Part shown: positions 18,111-27,458 of the stretch, piece after piece
How the letters are laid out: every line of letters begins with the position of its first letter
Numbering within the stretch: position 1 is the first letter of the stretch
Program-made: the position numbers and the translations under genes
NCBI GenBank assembly: GCA_963708865.1
Contig: CAVPUC010000001.1
Location: 211,446 to 275,445 of the forward strand
Reading direction: 5' to 3'
DNA length: 64,000 bases
Origin: DAIDKA01 sp963708865
GTDB taxonomy: Bacteria; Pseudomonadota; Gammaproteobacteria; Steroidobacterales; Steroidobacteraceae
The notes under the pieces: generated by a model
Seen by the model: only the letters and a program-made list of their open reading frames with translations
Databases searched by the model: none
What the model was told of the DNA's origin: nothing

Positions 18111-19958
18111 CTATTGCGCCGTGCAGAAGCAGTAGGCGTAGAGGCGATCGGCCTGGTTGAGGTGACTCAGGCGGGCAAGTTCACGCGCCAGGGGCGTCGC
18201 CTGGGCCAGCTGGGTTACCGCACCGAGCGGCGCAAGGTCGGTGAGATTGGCCAAGCCGGTACTCGCCAGCACCCGTATGGCACGCACCTTCACTTGCATC
18301 GCGAGACTCTGCGCCCATGACAGTTCCTGCTCCAGGAACTGAACTTTGTAGTCGCTCAGGTGCGCACGCTGGGCGGCGGCCTTCACCGCATCATCAAATG
18401 AGCCCAGGTGATCGACCAGACCATGGGCCTGCGCATCGACACCGGCCCAAACGCGCCCCTGGGCAATGTCATCGACCTGCGCCGGCGTCTTGTGGCGGCC
18501 GTCGGCCACGCGCTCCAGGAACTGGCTGTAGCCATAATTGACCGTGGCTTGCAGCAGCGTGCGCGCCGCATCGCTCAACGGAACATCCAGGCGCAGCTGC
18601 CCGGCGAGCGGTGTCGTGCCTAAGCCATCGACTCCCACCCCGAACTTCGCCAGCGTGCGGTTGACGTTCGGTACTTCGGCAAAGATGCCGATCGAGCCGG
18701 TGATGGTTGCCGGGCTTGCCCAGATCTCATCGGCAGGCGCCGAGATGTAATAGCCACCGGAGGCGGCATAGTTGGCCATCGACACCACGACCGGCTTGCC
18801 GGCCTTGCGCAGCGACTGCACCTCGCGGTAGATCTGTTCGGAGGCCGTGACGCTGCCCCCCGGGCTGTCCACGCGCAGCACGACCGCCTTGATCTTCTCG
18901 TCCTGGCGCGCTTCGCGCAGCAGCCGCGCCATGGAGTCCCCGCCGATGGTGCCGGGAGATTGGTTGCCGTCGAGGATCTCGCCTTCGGCAACGATGACCG
19001 CCACGCGCGTCTGGTCGCGGCGGCTGAGCGCCGTTTCAGCGTGCAGCACGCGCGCGTAGTCTTCCGCCGAGACCTGGTGGAACCCGCCGCTTTCATCCGC
19101 GCCGGCGATCTCCGCGATGCGATGTTCAACCTCGGGCGCCGACTTGATGGCCGTCACCAGGTGCGCCTTCAGACCAATCTGCGCGGCCGCGCCGTTCGCC
19201 GCGACGACCGCCTGGGGCAGCGTGTTGATGTAGTCCGCCATCGCACCGGCCGGCAAGCCGCGCGCACCGTCCACCGCCTTCTGGTAGCTCGTCCACAGCG
19301 CATTCAGATACGCCTGGCTTTCCTCGCGATCCTCGGGCGACATGTCATTGCGGGTGTAGTCCTCGACCGCACTCTTGAACTTGCCGACCCGGAAGACATT
19401 GATGTCGACGTTCAGCTTGTCCAGCAGGTCCTTGTAGTACCAGCGGTAGCGGCTGTAGCCGTCCACCAGCACATACCCCATTGGGTCGACATATACCTCA
19501 TCAGCAAGCGCGGCCAGGTAGTACGCATCGCGCTCATAGGTCTGTCCGTAGGCAATGACCTTCTTGCCGGAGGTCTTGAAATCGCGGATCGCGTGCGCGA
19601 GTTCCGCGAGTGTCGGCTGGCCGGCGACGCCATCCATCTGATCGAAGTTCAGCACCAGCACCCGGATCCGCGAGTCCTTGGCGGCAGCCCGAATCGCATC
19701 GGTCAGGTCCCACAGCAACGTCTCGGGATGCTCCTGACCGCGCGCCTGTGCCACGGCGCGTGACAACGGATCCCCCGAGAGCTGCTCGACCAGGGTACCG
19801 GTGGGCGCCACCACCAGGGCGGCCTGTTCAGGGATATGCGGCACCGAGCCGTGCAGCGCGCCAATGACAAAGCCTGCGATCACCAACAGCACCAACAGGT
19901 GCAGGAAGCGCCGCAGATAGTCGAGGCCGCGCCACAGCCCCGACAGGATCGTACGCAA
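18111..19958 (-). CDS. sppA: Signal peptide peptidase SppA, long form
   Basis: 615 aa membrane-anchored serine protease. One N-terminal transmembrane helix (LHLLVLLVIAGFVIGAL) is followed by two S49 repeats. The lysine general base lies in FRVGKFKSAVEDYTR in the first repeat and the nucleophile serine in NYAASGGYYISAPAD in the second, as in the E. coli tetrameric enzyme. It degrades cleaved signal peptides. The gene ends with an unusual CFCTAQ tail. It follows rplS by only a few bases. Confidence 0.94.
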   Translation of the reverse strand: MRTILSGLWRGLDYLRRFLHLLVLLVIAGFVIGALHGSVPHIPEQAALVVAPTGTLVEQLSGDPLSRAVAQARGQEHPETLLWDLTDAIRAAAKDSRIRVLVLNFDQMDGVAGQPTLAELAHAIRDFKTSGKKVIAYGQTYERDAYYLAALADEVYVDPMGYVLVDGYSRYRWYYKDLLDKLNVDINVFRVGKFKSAVEDYTRNDMSPEDREESQAYLNALWTSYQKAVDGARGLPAGAMADYINTLPQAVVAANGAAAQIGLKAHLVTAIKSAPEVEHRIAEIAGADESGGFHQVSAEDYARVLHAETALSRRDQTRVAVIVAEGEILDGNQSPGTIGGDSMARLLREARQDEKIKAVVLRVDSPGGSVTASEQIYREVQSLRKAGKPVVVSMANYAASGGYYISAPADEIWASPATITGSIGIFAEVPNVNRTLAKFGVGVDGLGTTPLAGQLRLDVPLSDAARTLLQATVNYGYSQFLERVADGRHKTPAQVDDIAQGRVWAGVDAQAHGLVDHLGSFDDAVKAAAQRAHLSDYKVQFLEQELSWAQSLAMQVKVRAIRVLASTGLANLTDLAPLGAVTQLAQATPLARELARLSHLNQADRLYAYCFCTAQ

Positions 19959-19963
19959 CAGTC

Positions 19964-20308
19964 TCAGACTTTCTCTTCGATGCGCGCGGCCTTGCCTGAC
20001 AGATCGCGCAGGTAGTAGAGCTTGGCGCGACGCACACTGCCGCGGCGTTTCACGGCCACGTCACTGATCGCGGGACTGTGGGACTGGAACACCCGCTCCA
20101 CCCCCTCGCCGTGTGAAATCTTGCGTACGGTGAACGAGGAGTTCAGGCCGCGATTGCTCTTGGCAATGACCACACCTTCGTAAGCCTGGACGCGCTCGCG
20201 GTCGCCTTCGACCACCTTGACCTGCACGACCACGGTGTCGCCGGGGTTGAAGTCCGGCAGCTGCCGCGTCATGCGTCTTTTTTCAATGTCCTGAACGATC
20301 TTGCTCAT
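19964..20308 (-). CDS. rplS: 50S ribosomal protein L19
   Basis: 114 aa. The core FNPGDTVVVQVKVVEG and the AYEGVVIAKSNRG, RVFQSHSP, VRRAKLYYLRDLSGKAARI segments are classic L19. The start ATG at 20308 fits the family N-terminus MSKIVQDIEK and is preceded by AAGGTG. It lies inside the 3' end of trmD, overlapping it by 26 bp, so the two are translationally linked in the ffh-rpsP-rimM-trmD-rplS operon. Confidence 0.97.
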   Translation of the reverse strand: MSKIVQDIEKRRMTRQLPDFNPGDTVVVQVKVVEGDRERVQAYEGVVIAKSNRGLNSSFTVRKISHGEGVERVFQSHSPAISDVAVKRRGSVRRAKLYYLRDLSGKAARIEEKV

Positions 20309-21074
20309 GGTCTTCACCTTTATCGATTGTCGCCGCCACCGCGCGCGTGGCGAGATACTCATCCAACAGCCTGCTCGCCTCCGGGCTGAGCCCGTGCGCG
20401 AGGATCAGGTCGGGCCGGCGCTGCCACGTCCGCACCACCGCCTGGCGCAGGCGCCAGCGGCGGATGTCGGCATGGTTTCCGGAGGCCAACACCTCCGGCA
20501 CGCCCAGCCCTGCAAACACTTCCGGTCGCGTGTAGTGCGGCCAGTCGAGCAGTCCTTGGTCAAAGGACTCCTCGATGCTGGAGCGCTCATCACCGAGTGC
20601 CCCAGGCAGCAGCCGCGCCACCGCATCGATCAGCGTGAGCGCCGGCAGTTCTCCGCCGCTCACCACAAAATCACCCACCGACAGCTCGCGATCGGCGCCC
20701 AGGGTGACGATGCGTTCGTCCAGCCCTTCATAACGCCCCGCGATCAACACCATGCCCGGCAGTGCCGCGAGCTCCCGCACCGTGGCCTGCGTGAGGCGCT
20801 CACCCTGCGCCGAGAGCACGATGCGCGCACTGCCCGCCGGCAGTCGCGCCTGCGCCGCGCCGATCGCCGCGAGCACCGGCCCGGGCTTGAGCACCATGCC
20901 GGGTCCGCCGCCATAGGGCCGGTCATCGACCGTCCGATGCACATCGGTCGCGTAGCCGCGCGGGTCTTCGGTCCCCACCGCCAAGAGCCCGCGCTCGATG
21001 GCCCGGCCCAGAACGCCGAACTTCAACCCCCCGGAAACCAGCTCCGGGAACAGCGTGACCACTTCAATCCGCAT
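20283..21074 (-). CDS. trmD: tRNA (guanine-37-N1)-methyltransferase TrmD
   Basis: 263 aa SPOUT enzyme that methylates G37 with SAM to prevent frameshifting. Signatures: VVTLFPELV at the start, DDRPYGGGPGMVL, GRYEGLDERI, SVGDFVVSGGELPAL and the C-terminal RPEVFAGLGVPEVLASGNHADIRRWR. It overlaps rimM by 11 bp upstream and rplS by 26 bp downstream. Confidence 0.97.
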   Translation of the reverse strand: MRIEVVTLFPELVSGGLKFGVLGRAIERGLLAVGTEDPRGYATDVHRTVDDRPYGGGPGMVLKPGPVLAAIGAAQARLPAGSARIVLSAQGERLTQATVRELAALPGMVLIAGRYEGLDERIVTLGADRELSVGDFVVSGGELPALTLIDAVARLLPGALGDERSSIEESFDQGLLDWPHYTRPEVFAGLGVPEVLASGNHADIRRWRLRQAVVRTWQRRPDLILAHGLSPEASRLLDEYLATRAVAATIDKGEDHEQDRSGH

Positions 21075-21591
21075 CGGCCGGCCAGTCCACGCTCAGGACC
21101 CGGCTCTGCAAGTCGACTTTGCGCAGATACTCGGGTATCGCCGGAATCCAGTATTCGACGGCTCCGGCCACCACCATCATGGCGCTGCCGGGACCGTCAA
21201 CGAAGTGGTCGAGCTTGCCCAACTCCACCCCCTCCAGATTCCGAACCCCGAATCCGAGCAGATCGCCCCGGTAATATTCGCGCTCGCCGGGCGGCGGCAG
21301 TGCGTCCCGGCGCACCTCGATCATCGCGCCGCGCAAGAGTGCCGCGGCATCCCGGTCAGAAACCCCTTCCAGGCGCGCCACCACACTGCGCCCGTGAACC
21401 CGACCTTCGACCAGCCGGTAGCCGCTTTGGGCGCCTGGCCCCCGGCGCAGACTCCAGACGGGATAGTCGAGAATCCCTTCCAGCGGCTCGGTAAAGGACT
21501 GGATATGCATCCAGCCCAGAACCCCGTACGGGCTGCCAATGCGCCCGAGTTCCACCCATTCCATGCCCTTGCCGCCTTCCGACGGCCTCAC
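21064..21591 (-). CDS. rimM: 16S rRNA processing protein RimM
   Basis: 175 aa. The N-terminal RimM beta-barrel (ELGRIGSPYGVLGWMHIQSFTEP) and the PRC-barrel half (YYRGDLLGFGVRNLEG, then WIPAIPEYLRKVDL) are both clear. It assists 30S head maturation and binds S19. A downstream ATG (MEWVELGRIG) at codon 10 is a likely alternative start. Its place between rpsP and trmD is canonical. Confidence 0.95.
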   Translation of the reverse strand: MRPSEGGKGMEWVELGRIGSPYGVLGWMHIQSFTEPLEGILDYPVWSLRRGPGAQSGYRLVEGRVHGRSVVARLEGVSDRDAAALLRGAMIEVRRDALPPPGEREYYRGDLLGFGVRNLEGVELGKLDHFVDGPGSAMMVVAGAVEYWIPAIPEYLRKVDLQSRVLSVDWPADAD

Positions 21592-21609
21592 AGGCCGGTT
21601 ACGGTCAGA

Positions 21610-21873
21610 TCAGGCCGCGACGGCCGTGGCCTGCTTGCGGAAGGTCGTTACCAGGTGGCGAACGCGGTCGGACTGCTGTGCGCCCTGGCTTACCCAATAT
21701 TCGATCCGCGGCAGGTCAAGCTTAAGCTTCGGCTCACCCTTGCGGGCGATCGGGTTGAAAAACCCGACCTGCTCAAGACTCGCGCTGCCTTGGCGCTTGC
21801 GGCTGTCGGTCACGACAACGTGATAAAAGGGCTGATTCCGCGCGCCGCGGCGCGTCAGACGAATCGTTACCAT
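21610..21873 (-). CDS. rpsP: 30S ribosomal protein S16
   Basis: 87 aa starting MVTIRLTRRGARNQPFYHVVV, the standard S16 N-terminus, so the ATG at 21873 is chosen over an earlier in-frame codon. VGFFNPIARKG and the C-terminal helical part are present. It is followed by rimM 18 bp downstream. Confidence 0.97.
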   Translation of the reverse strand: MVTIRLTRRGARNQPFYHVVVTDSRKRQGSASLEQVGFFNPIARKGEPKLKLDLPRIEYWVSQGAQQSDRVRHLVTTFRKQATAVAA

Positions 21874-21962
21874 TGGATCTCCGCGGCCGAATAGGCCGGC
21901 TCCCAAAAAGAGCGCGGATTCTACGCAATGAAGGGCAATTTATCTATGTGTTTTCAAGGTTT

Positions 21963-23324
21963 TTAAGCCCTCGGGAACCCGGGCGGCATGCCGCCCTTGA
22001 GGGCGCCCAGCATGCGGCGCAGCTTCCCGCCCTTCATGCCCTTCATCATCCGCTGCATGTCCTGGAACTGCTTGAGCAGGCGGTTCACGTCCTGGACCTG
22101 CACCCCCGAGCCCTTGGCGATCCGCCGCCGGCGCGACCCGTCGATGACCGCCGGCAGCCGCCGCTCCCGGGGGGTCATGGAGTTGATGATGGCGATCTGA
22201 CGGCGCACCTGCTGATCCCCGGCATCGGCCGAGACGGCGGCCCGCTGGGCGGCGGCACCGGGCAGCTTATCGAGCAGGGAGCTCACGCCGCCCATTTTCT
22301 GCAGCTGCTCCAACTGACTCTTCAGATCGGACATATCGAAGCCCTTGCCCGAGCTCATCTTGCGGGCCAGGCGTTCAGCCTCTCCCGCATCGACACTGCG
22401 CTGTACCTGTTCCACCAGCGCGACCACATCGCCCATCCCGAGGATGCGCGAGGCCATGCGTTCCGGATCAAACGGCGTCAGGGCCTCGGTTTTTTCACCC
22501 GTTCCCAGAAACACGATCGGTTGACCGGTGATCTGGCGCACCGACAGGGCCGCACCGCCGCGCGCATCGCCATCGGCCTTGGTGAGAATCACACCCGTCA
22601 GGTGCAATGCCGCGCTGAAGGCCTTGGCCGCGTTCAAGGCATCCTGGCCGGCCATGGCATCGACCACGAACAGCCGCTCGGTCGCGGCGACGGCGGCATC
22701 GATGTCGCGGACCTCGTGCATCATCGCCTCATCGACGTGCAGGCGGCCGGCGGTGTCGACGATCAGCACATCGAACACACCGCGGCGCGCCTGCTCGAGC
22801 GCATCCGCCGCAATGTCACGCGGCGGCCGGGTGGCGTCGGCGGCAACGTAATCCGCACCCACCTGCTGTGCCAAACGCTCCAGCTGCAGCATGGCGGCCG
22901 GGCGGCGGACATCGGTGCTGACCAGCAGGACCCGCTTGCGCTGCGTTTCGATCAGCCAGCGCGCGAGTTTCGCGGCCGTGGTGGTCTTGCCGGCGCCCTG
23001 CAGGCCGGCCAGCAACACGACGATCGGGGGCTGTGCGCGCAGGCTGAACCCGGCAGCCGCCCCGCCCATCAGGGCCACCAGCTCCTTGTGGAGGATGCTG
23101 ACGAATACCTGCCCCGGGGTGAGGCTCGAGGCGATTTCGGTCCCCAGCGCCTGCACCTTGACCTGGTCGATGAACTGCTTGATGACCGGCAGCGCCACGT
23201 CGGCCTCGAGCAGGGCGACGCGCACTTCGCGCAGCACCTCGGCCACGTTGTCCTCGGTGATGCGCCCGCGCCCGCGCAGGGCGTCCACGGTGCGGCTGAG
23301 CCGCGATGTAAGACTGTCAAACAT
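21963..23324 (-). CDS. ffh: Signal recognition particle protein Ffh
   Basis: 453 aa SRP54 GTPase. N domain, G domain with GLQGAGKTTTAAKLA (P-loop), DTAGRLHVD, TKADGDARGGAALS, and a methionine-rich M domain ending KGMKGGKLRRMLGAL. It binds 4.5S RNA and signal sequences for co-translational targeting. The ATG lies 8 bp inside the 3' end of a TnpB-family gene on the same strand, an abnormal neighbour that has probably displaced the native promoter. Confidence 0.98.
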   Translation of the reverse strand: MFDSLTSRLSRTVDALRGRGRITEDNVAEVLREVRVALLEADVALPVIKQFIDQVKVQALGTEIASSLTPGQVFVSILHKELVALMGGAAAGFSLRAQPPIVVLLAGLQGAGKTTTAAKLARWLIETQRKRVLLVSTDVRRPAAMLQLERLAQQVGADYVAADATRPPRDIAADALEQARRGVFDVLIVDTAGRLHVDEAMMHEVRDIDAAVAATERLFVVDAMAGQDALNAAKAFSAALHLTGVILTKADGDARGGAALSVRQITGQPIVFLGTGEKTEALTPFDPERMASRILGMGDVVALVEQVQRSVDAGEAERLARKMSSGKGFDMSDLKSQLEQLQKMGGVSSLLDKLPGAAAQRAAVSADAGDQQVRRQIAIINSMTPRERRLPAVIDGSRRRRIAKGSGVQVQDVNRLLKQFQDMQRMMKGMKGGKLRRMLGALKGGMPPGFPRA

Positions 23325-24486
23325 GAGCCATTCCGGTGTTCATGCTGCCGGCCAGGCTGATTCCTGTCTCGCACACGCGATAAGCGCGGCTCGGCGGAAT
23401 CTGCCAGGACGATTGCCCGTTCCCGCGCATGGAGGTCCGACACCTGGACCCGATCAGGATATTCCGGGCCGCATTTATGTCCCGGTCATGCAACTCACCA
23501 CAGTTGCCGCATACCCATGACCTTACAATCAGCCCATTGACCCCCCGCGGACCACTCAAGGCTCCGCAAGCGGAACAGGCGACGCTGGTGTTTCGCTCGC
23601 TGACGACTTCAAAGCCCCTGGCGGCCTGCTGGCTCTTGTACTTCAGGAAACTCTTAAGCATGCCCCACCCCGAATCCAGCACGGACTTCGCCATCCGTGT
23701 CTTAATGAGGCTAGGGCTGCTGATGTCGCCGACGACAATGTACTGATACCGATCGACGATCCTCCGTGCGAACTTATGCAAGGCATCGGCCCGACACCGG
23801 GCGGCCTTTCGGTGAATGCGCTTGGCTTGGCGCTTGTGCCCACGACGCTGGGCTTGGCCCAGCGTCGGGGCCAGTTTGTGTGTCCAACGGCCGGCGACCA
23901 GCCGATCTGCGTCACTCGTAACCGCAATGTCCTTCAATCCCAGATCGATACCGACAGCCTCGTACATTGCAACGGACTCTTTAACTCCCACTTTGATCGG
24001 CAGGCACAACCACCAGTCCCCGACCGCGTCTTGGGCAAAGCAGCCGGCCTGCCACTTTACGCCGTCCAGCTTTTCCGTCTCGAATACCCTAAAGCCTTTG
24101 CCCGCGAAACGCAGACAAACGCCTTTTCGCTTAATACTTGCCGCCTTAAATGGGATCCACCCCAGAGAGCGCCTTGGACCATGGCTAACCCGCCAGCGCA
24201 ACTTCAGCCGCTGAACGGCTTGGCGTTTCTGCGCGTAATGCGTGCAGATCGACTGAATCGTCTCCGCACCAATTTTGTCAAAATACCGGCTAGAGCCGGC
24301 CGTCAGATTGCAAAGGTCAAAGCCGGACAGCCACTTGCGTTTGGAATCCGAGCGTGTTGCCGTGTTCAGGCTGATTTCATTGCAGTAATTGAAGACCTCG
24401 TTCACTTCTGCCGCAGCGGCATTGAGCCACCCGTAAGTTTCCCGACGAACCTTCAAACGAAGAGTGCGTAAGAATAGGCTTCGCAT
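23317..24486 (-). CDS. TnpB-family RNA-guided nuclease (IS200/IS605-type orfB), no TnpA
   Basis: 389 aa. RuvC-I is GIDLGLKD (D181). The RuvC-II position reads VVGDISSPSL, with Gly where the catalytic Glu normally stands. A Glu appears instead in EVVSERNTS (E297), just before the zinc ribbon CSAC...CGNC (304/307 and 326/329). RuvC-III is HDRDINAARN (D334/D336). This is the pattern of the TnpB lineage with a relocated catalytic Glu (family knowledge; the functional claim is inference). No tnpA is nearby. Codons are visibly more AT-rich than the flanks. The frame stops inside the ffh start codons, so the tail ...GMAHV probably reads out of the element. A guide (omega) RNA would lie over the 3' end. 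Confidence 0.85.
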   Translation of the reverse strand: MRSLFLRTLRLKVRRETYGWLNAAAAEVNEVFNYCNEISLNTATRSDSKRKWLSGFDLCNLTAGSSRYFDKIGAETIQSICTHYAQKRQAVQRLKLRWRVSHGPRRSLGWIPFKAASIKRKGVCLRFAGKGFRVFETEKLDGVKWQAGCFAQDAVGDWWLCLPIKVGVKESVAMYEAVGIDLGLKDIAVTSDADRLVAGRWTHKLAPTLGQAQRRGHKRQAKRIHRKAARCRADALHKFARRIVDRYQYIVVGDISSPSLIKTRMAKSVLDSGWGMLKSFLKYKSQQAARGFEVVSERNTSVACSACGALSGPRGVNGLIVRSWVCGNCGELHDRDINAARNILIGSRCRTSMRGNGQSSWQIPPSRAYRVCETGISLAGSMNTGMAHV

Positions 24487-24613
24487 GGGCGTATTATCAC
24501 TCTTGACGGCCGTTCCTGCCTCACTTCGTTACAAGATTTTCTGCGTGCCGCGCTATCTGTGTCACTTCACAGCACGACTGGAAGGGCCGCATGGCCTAAG
24601 GAGATGAGCTGAA

Positions 24614-25880
24614 TTGAACGACGCCCGACTGCTGCTGTTGCTGCTGGTCCTGCTTGCCATCATCGCCTTCTCCTCGGGCACCGAAGTGGCGATGCTGTCC
24701 GTGAACCGCTATCGACTGCGGCATCGGGCGAAATCGGGCCAGCGCGCGGCCCGGCTGCTCGAGAAGCTGATGCAGCGCCCGGACGACTGGCTGGGCGTCA
24801 ATCTCGTCATCCTGGCCGCCGCCAGTGTCTTCGCCTCCCAGACCGCCACCATCCTCGCGCAGCGCTCCGGATGGCATCTCGCGGTGCCGGTGGCCGGCGC
24901 CATCCTGACCATTGTCATGATCGTGTTCGGGGAGCTTGCGCCGAAGATCTTCGGCGCGACCTACGCCGAGCGCGTGGCACTCGAGTTCAGCCTATATCTA
25001 CAGCGCGCTCGTGGTGGTGGCCCGGCCGATCCTGTGGGTGACCAGCCGTTGCGCCTATGGCTTCCTGCGTCTATTCGGCGTGGTGCGCTCCCGCCGGGAC
25101 GCCCAATCGCTCAGTGCCGATGAGCTGCGCATGGTGGTCGCCGAGGCCGGACCGCTGGTGCCGGCGCGCCACCGCCAGATGCTGCTGTCGATCCTTGATC
25201 TGGGCCGCATCACCGTCAACGACATCATGATCCCGCGCCAGGAGATCACCGGCATCGATGTCACCGCCTCGTGGGAGGACATCCTCGACCAGTTGCGTCA
25301 GACCCTGCACACCCGACTACCGGTGTACGAGGGGGAACTGGACAACATCCTGGGTGTGCTGCACATGAAACGCATCGTGCAGGAGCTCGCCCGTGAAAGT
25401 CTGACGCGCGAACGCCTGATTGAAATCGCGCGCAGCCGCGAGCCGTACTTCGTGCCGGAGGGCACGCCGCTCACCCTGCAGCTGACCAACTTCCAGCGCA
25501 ATCAGCGGCGCTTCGCCTTCGTGGTCAACGAGTACGGCGACATCGATGGCCTGGTGACACTGGAGGATATCCTCGAGGAGATCGTCGGTGAGTTCACCAC
25601 CGACACCGCGACCATCGCGCACAAGGACGTGCACGTCGAGAAGCCCGGCGTCTTCATTCTCAACGCCGGTGCCACGGTGCGCGCCTTGAATCGCGCGCTG
25701 CAATGGCACTTGCCGACCGATGGGCCCAAGACCATCAACGGCCTGCTGCTCGAACAACTGGAGACCATCCCGCAGCCGGGTACGGCCCTGAAAGTGGGCG
25801 ATTATCTTTTCGAGGTGCTGCAGATCGCGGACAACGCCATCCGCACGGTGCGGGCGCAGGTGAGCAGCAAGCCGGCTTAG
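24614..25880 (+). CDS. CNNM/CorC-type DUF21-CBS membrane protein (frameshifted)
   Basis: The restored protein is about 421 aa. A DUF21/CNNM transmembrane domain (residues about 1-180; FSSGTEVAMLSVNRYRLRHRA, VFGELAPKIFGATYAERVAL) is followed by two CBS motifs (IMIPRQEITGID, RRFAFVVNEYGDIDGLVTLEDILEEIVGE) and a CorC_HlyC C-terminal domain. The family is linked to magnesium/cobalt efflux. The start is TTG, supported by an AAGGAGA about 9 bp upstream. The frame breaks near 24987-24993: TTC-AGCCTATATC needs one base removed (or two added) to continue as AYIYSALVVVARP. It is divergent from the TnpB gene and convergent with radA, overlapping its stop by 4 bp. Confidence 0.85.
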
Positions 25881-27232
25881 GAGAACGCGAGTGTCACCGC
25901 AGCATCCACCCGCGACACGGGGATCACCTCGAGTCCCGCGATGGGTTTGCGCGGCGCGTTCTCCCGCGCGACGATCACGCGCTCGAAGCCCTGCTTCTGC
26001 GCCTCCTTCAACCGCTCCTCGCCATAGGCCACGGGCCGCACCTCGCCGGTGAGGCCGATCTCCCCGAATACGGCTAGCTGTCTGGGCAGCGCCTTGTCGT
26101 TCAGGCTCGAGGCCAGCGCCAGCACCACGGGCAAATCCCAGCCGGTCTCGGTGATCTGCATGCCGCCCACCACGTTCACGAAGACATCGTGCTCCTGCAA
26201 CGACAGGCCGGCGTGCCGGTTCATCACCGCGAGCAGCATCGCGACACGGTTGGCATCCAGGCCCTGCGCGATGCGCCGCGGCGCACCGAAGCGCATGCGA
26301 TCCACCAGCGCCTGCAGTTCGATCAGCAGCGGCCGGCCGCCTTCGCGGGCCACCGTGACAACGCTGCCCGCGGCAGGCTGCGGATCGCGTGCCAGAAAAA
26401 TGGCGGCGGGATTGCGGACTTCGGCAAGGCCGCCGCCGGTCATGGCGAAAAACCCCAGCTCCTGGGCCGCGCCGAAGCGATTCTTGACCGCCCGCACGAT
26501 GCGAAAGCGGCTGCCGGCCTCACTTTCGAAATACAGCACCGTATCGACCAGATGCTCGAGCACACGCGGTCCCGCAATCGCGCCCTCCTTGGTGACATGT
26601 CCCACGATCATCACCGCGGTGGCGGTCGCTTTCGCGAAGCGCACGAGCGCTGCGGTACACTCTCGCAGCTGCGTGATCGCACCGGCGCTCGCGCCCACCT
26701 CACCGCAGGACAGCGTCTGGATCGAATCGACCACCAGCAGGCCGGCGCGCTGCGCGCCGGCATGGTCGAGGATGGTGGCGAGGTCACTCTCAGCCACCAG
26801 GCTCACTCCCGGGGCCCGCAGCTGCAGGCGCTCGGCGCGCAGGCCAATCTGCGCGACCGACTCCTCGCCGCTCGCGTACAGCACCGGGTGACTCGCGCTG
26901 GCGGCCGCGGCCGCCTGCAGCAGCAGCGTGGATTTGCCGATGCCCGGATCCCCGCCCAGCAAGGTGACGGAGCCGGGCACCAGACCGCCACCCAGCACCC
27001 GATCCAACTCTGAAAGCCCAGTGGACAGCCGCAGCGTCGCGCCGGGCGCCGCGCTGCCCAAGGCCTGCGGCGCAAGGGCGCCGAAACCGCCGGCGGCAGG
27101 ACCACGCCCGGCGGGACGTGGCGCATCGCGCCGCACCAGCGTATTCCACTCACCGCAGGCCGGACATTGGCCGACCCACTTGGGGGACGGGGCCTCGCAG
27201 GCGGTACAAAAGAATGCTATCGAGGACTTCAT
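25877..27232 (-). CDS. radA: DNA repair protein RadA
   Basis: 451 aa from the ATG at 27232 (MKSSIAFFCTACEA). A C4 zinc finger (CTAC...CPAC), a RecA-like ATPase with GDPGIGKSTLLLQ, the RadA-specific KNRFG motif, and a C-terminal Lon-like domain (GGMQITETGWDLPVVLALASS) are present. It promotes branch migration in recombination. A longer open frame upstream of the zinc finger lacks family similarity and crosses the promoter described separately. Confidence 0.96.
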   Translation of the reverse strand: MKSSIAFFCTACEAPSPKWVGQCPACGEWNTLVRRDAPRPAGRGPAAGGFGALAPQALGSAAPGATLRLSTGLSELDRVLGGGLVPGSVTLLGGDPGIGKSTLLLQAAAAASASHPVLYASGEESVAQIGLRAERLQLRAPGVSLVAESDLATILDHAGAQRAGLLVVDSIQTLSCGEVGASAGAITQLRECTAALVRFAKATATAVMIVGHVTKEGAIAGPRVLEHLVDTVLYFESEAGSRFRIVRAVKNRFGAAQELGFFAMTGGGLAEVRNPAAIFLARDPQPAAGSVVTVAREGGRPLLIELQALVDRMRFGAPRRIAQGLDANRVAMLLAVMNRHAGLSLQEHDVFVNVVGGMQITETGWDLPVVLALASSLNDKALPRQLAVFGEIGLTGEVRPVAYGEERLKEAQKQGFERVIVARENAPRKPIAGLEVIPVSRVDAAVTLAFS

Positions 27233-27269
27233 GGCCGCCTGCGATGCCCCAAAAGAGCACCGGTTTGTG

Positions 27270-27298
27270 ATTAGACACTCGGACTGTGGGGCGGACAA
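27270..27298 (-). promoter_or_regulatory. Candidate sigma-70 promoter for radA
   Basis: On the minus strand TTGTCC is followed after 17 bp by TCTAAT, with the -10 about 38 bp before the chosen radA start. The spacing is ideal and both hexamers match the consensus in 4-5 of 6 positions. Confidence 0.5.
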
Positions 27299-27458
27299 TG
27301 CTAGCTTATGCAGCTTCAAAGCGAGCAGCGGTCAGGCTCAGGCTGGGCGCTGCCATAAGAGGAACAGGTCTTGTCGAAATCTTCAGCTCGGATTCGAGCG
27401 GTAAGCAAAGCGTGACGGCCGTCACACTTTCTACCCCGCTTTGCAGGCAGGCAGAGCG

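Noticed and set aside
23317..24613. Complete IS605 element with a TnpA transposase
   Set aside because: No Y1 transposase frame was found on either side of the TnpB gene within the window, so only the accessory nuclease gene can be claimed.
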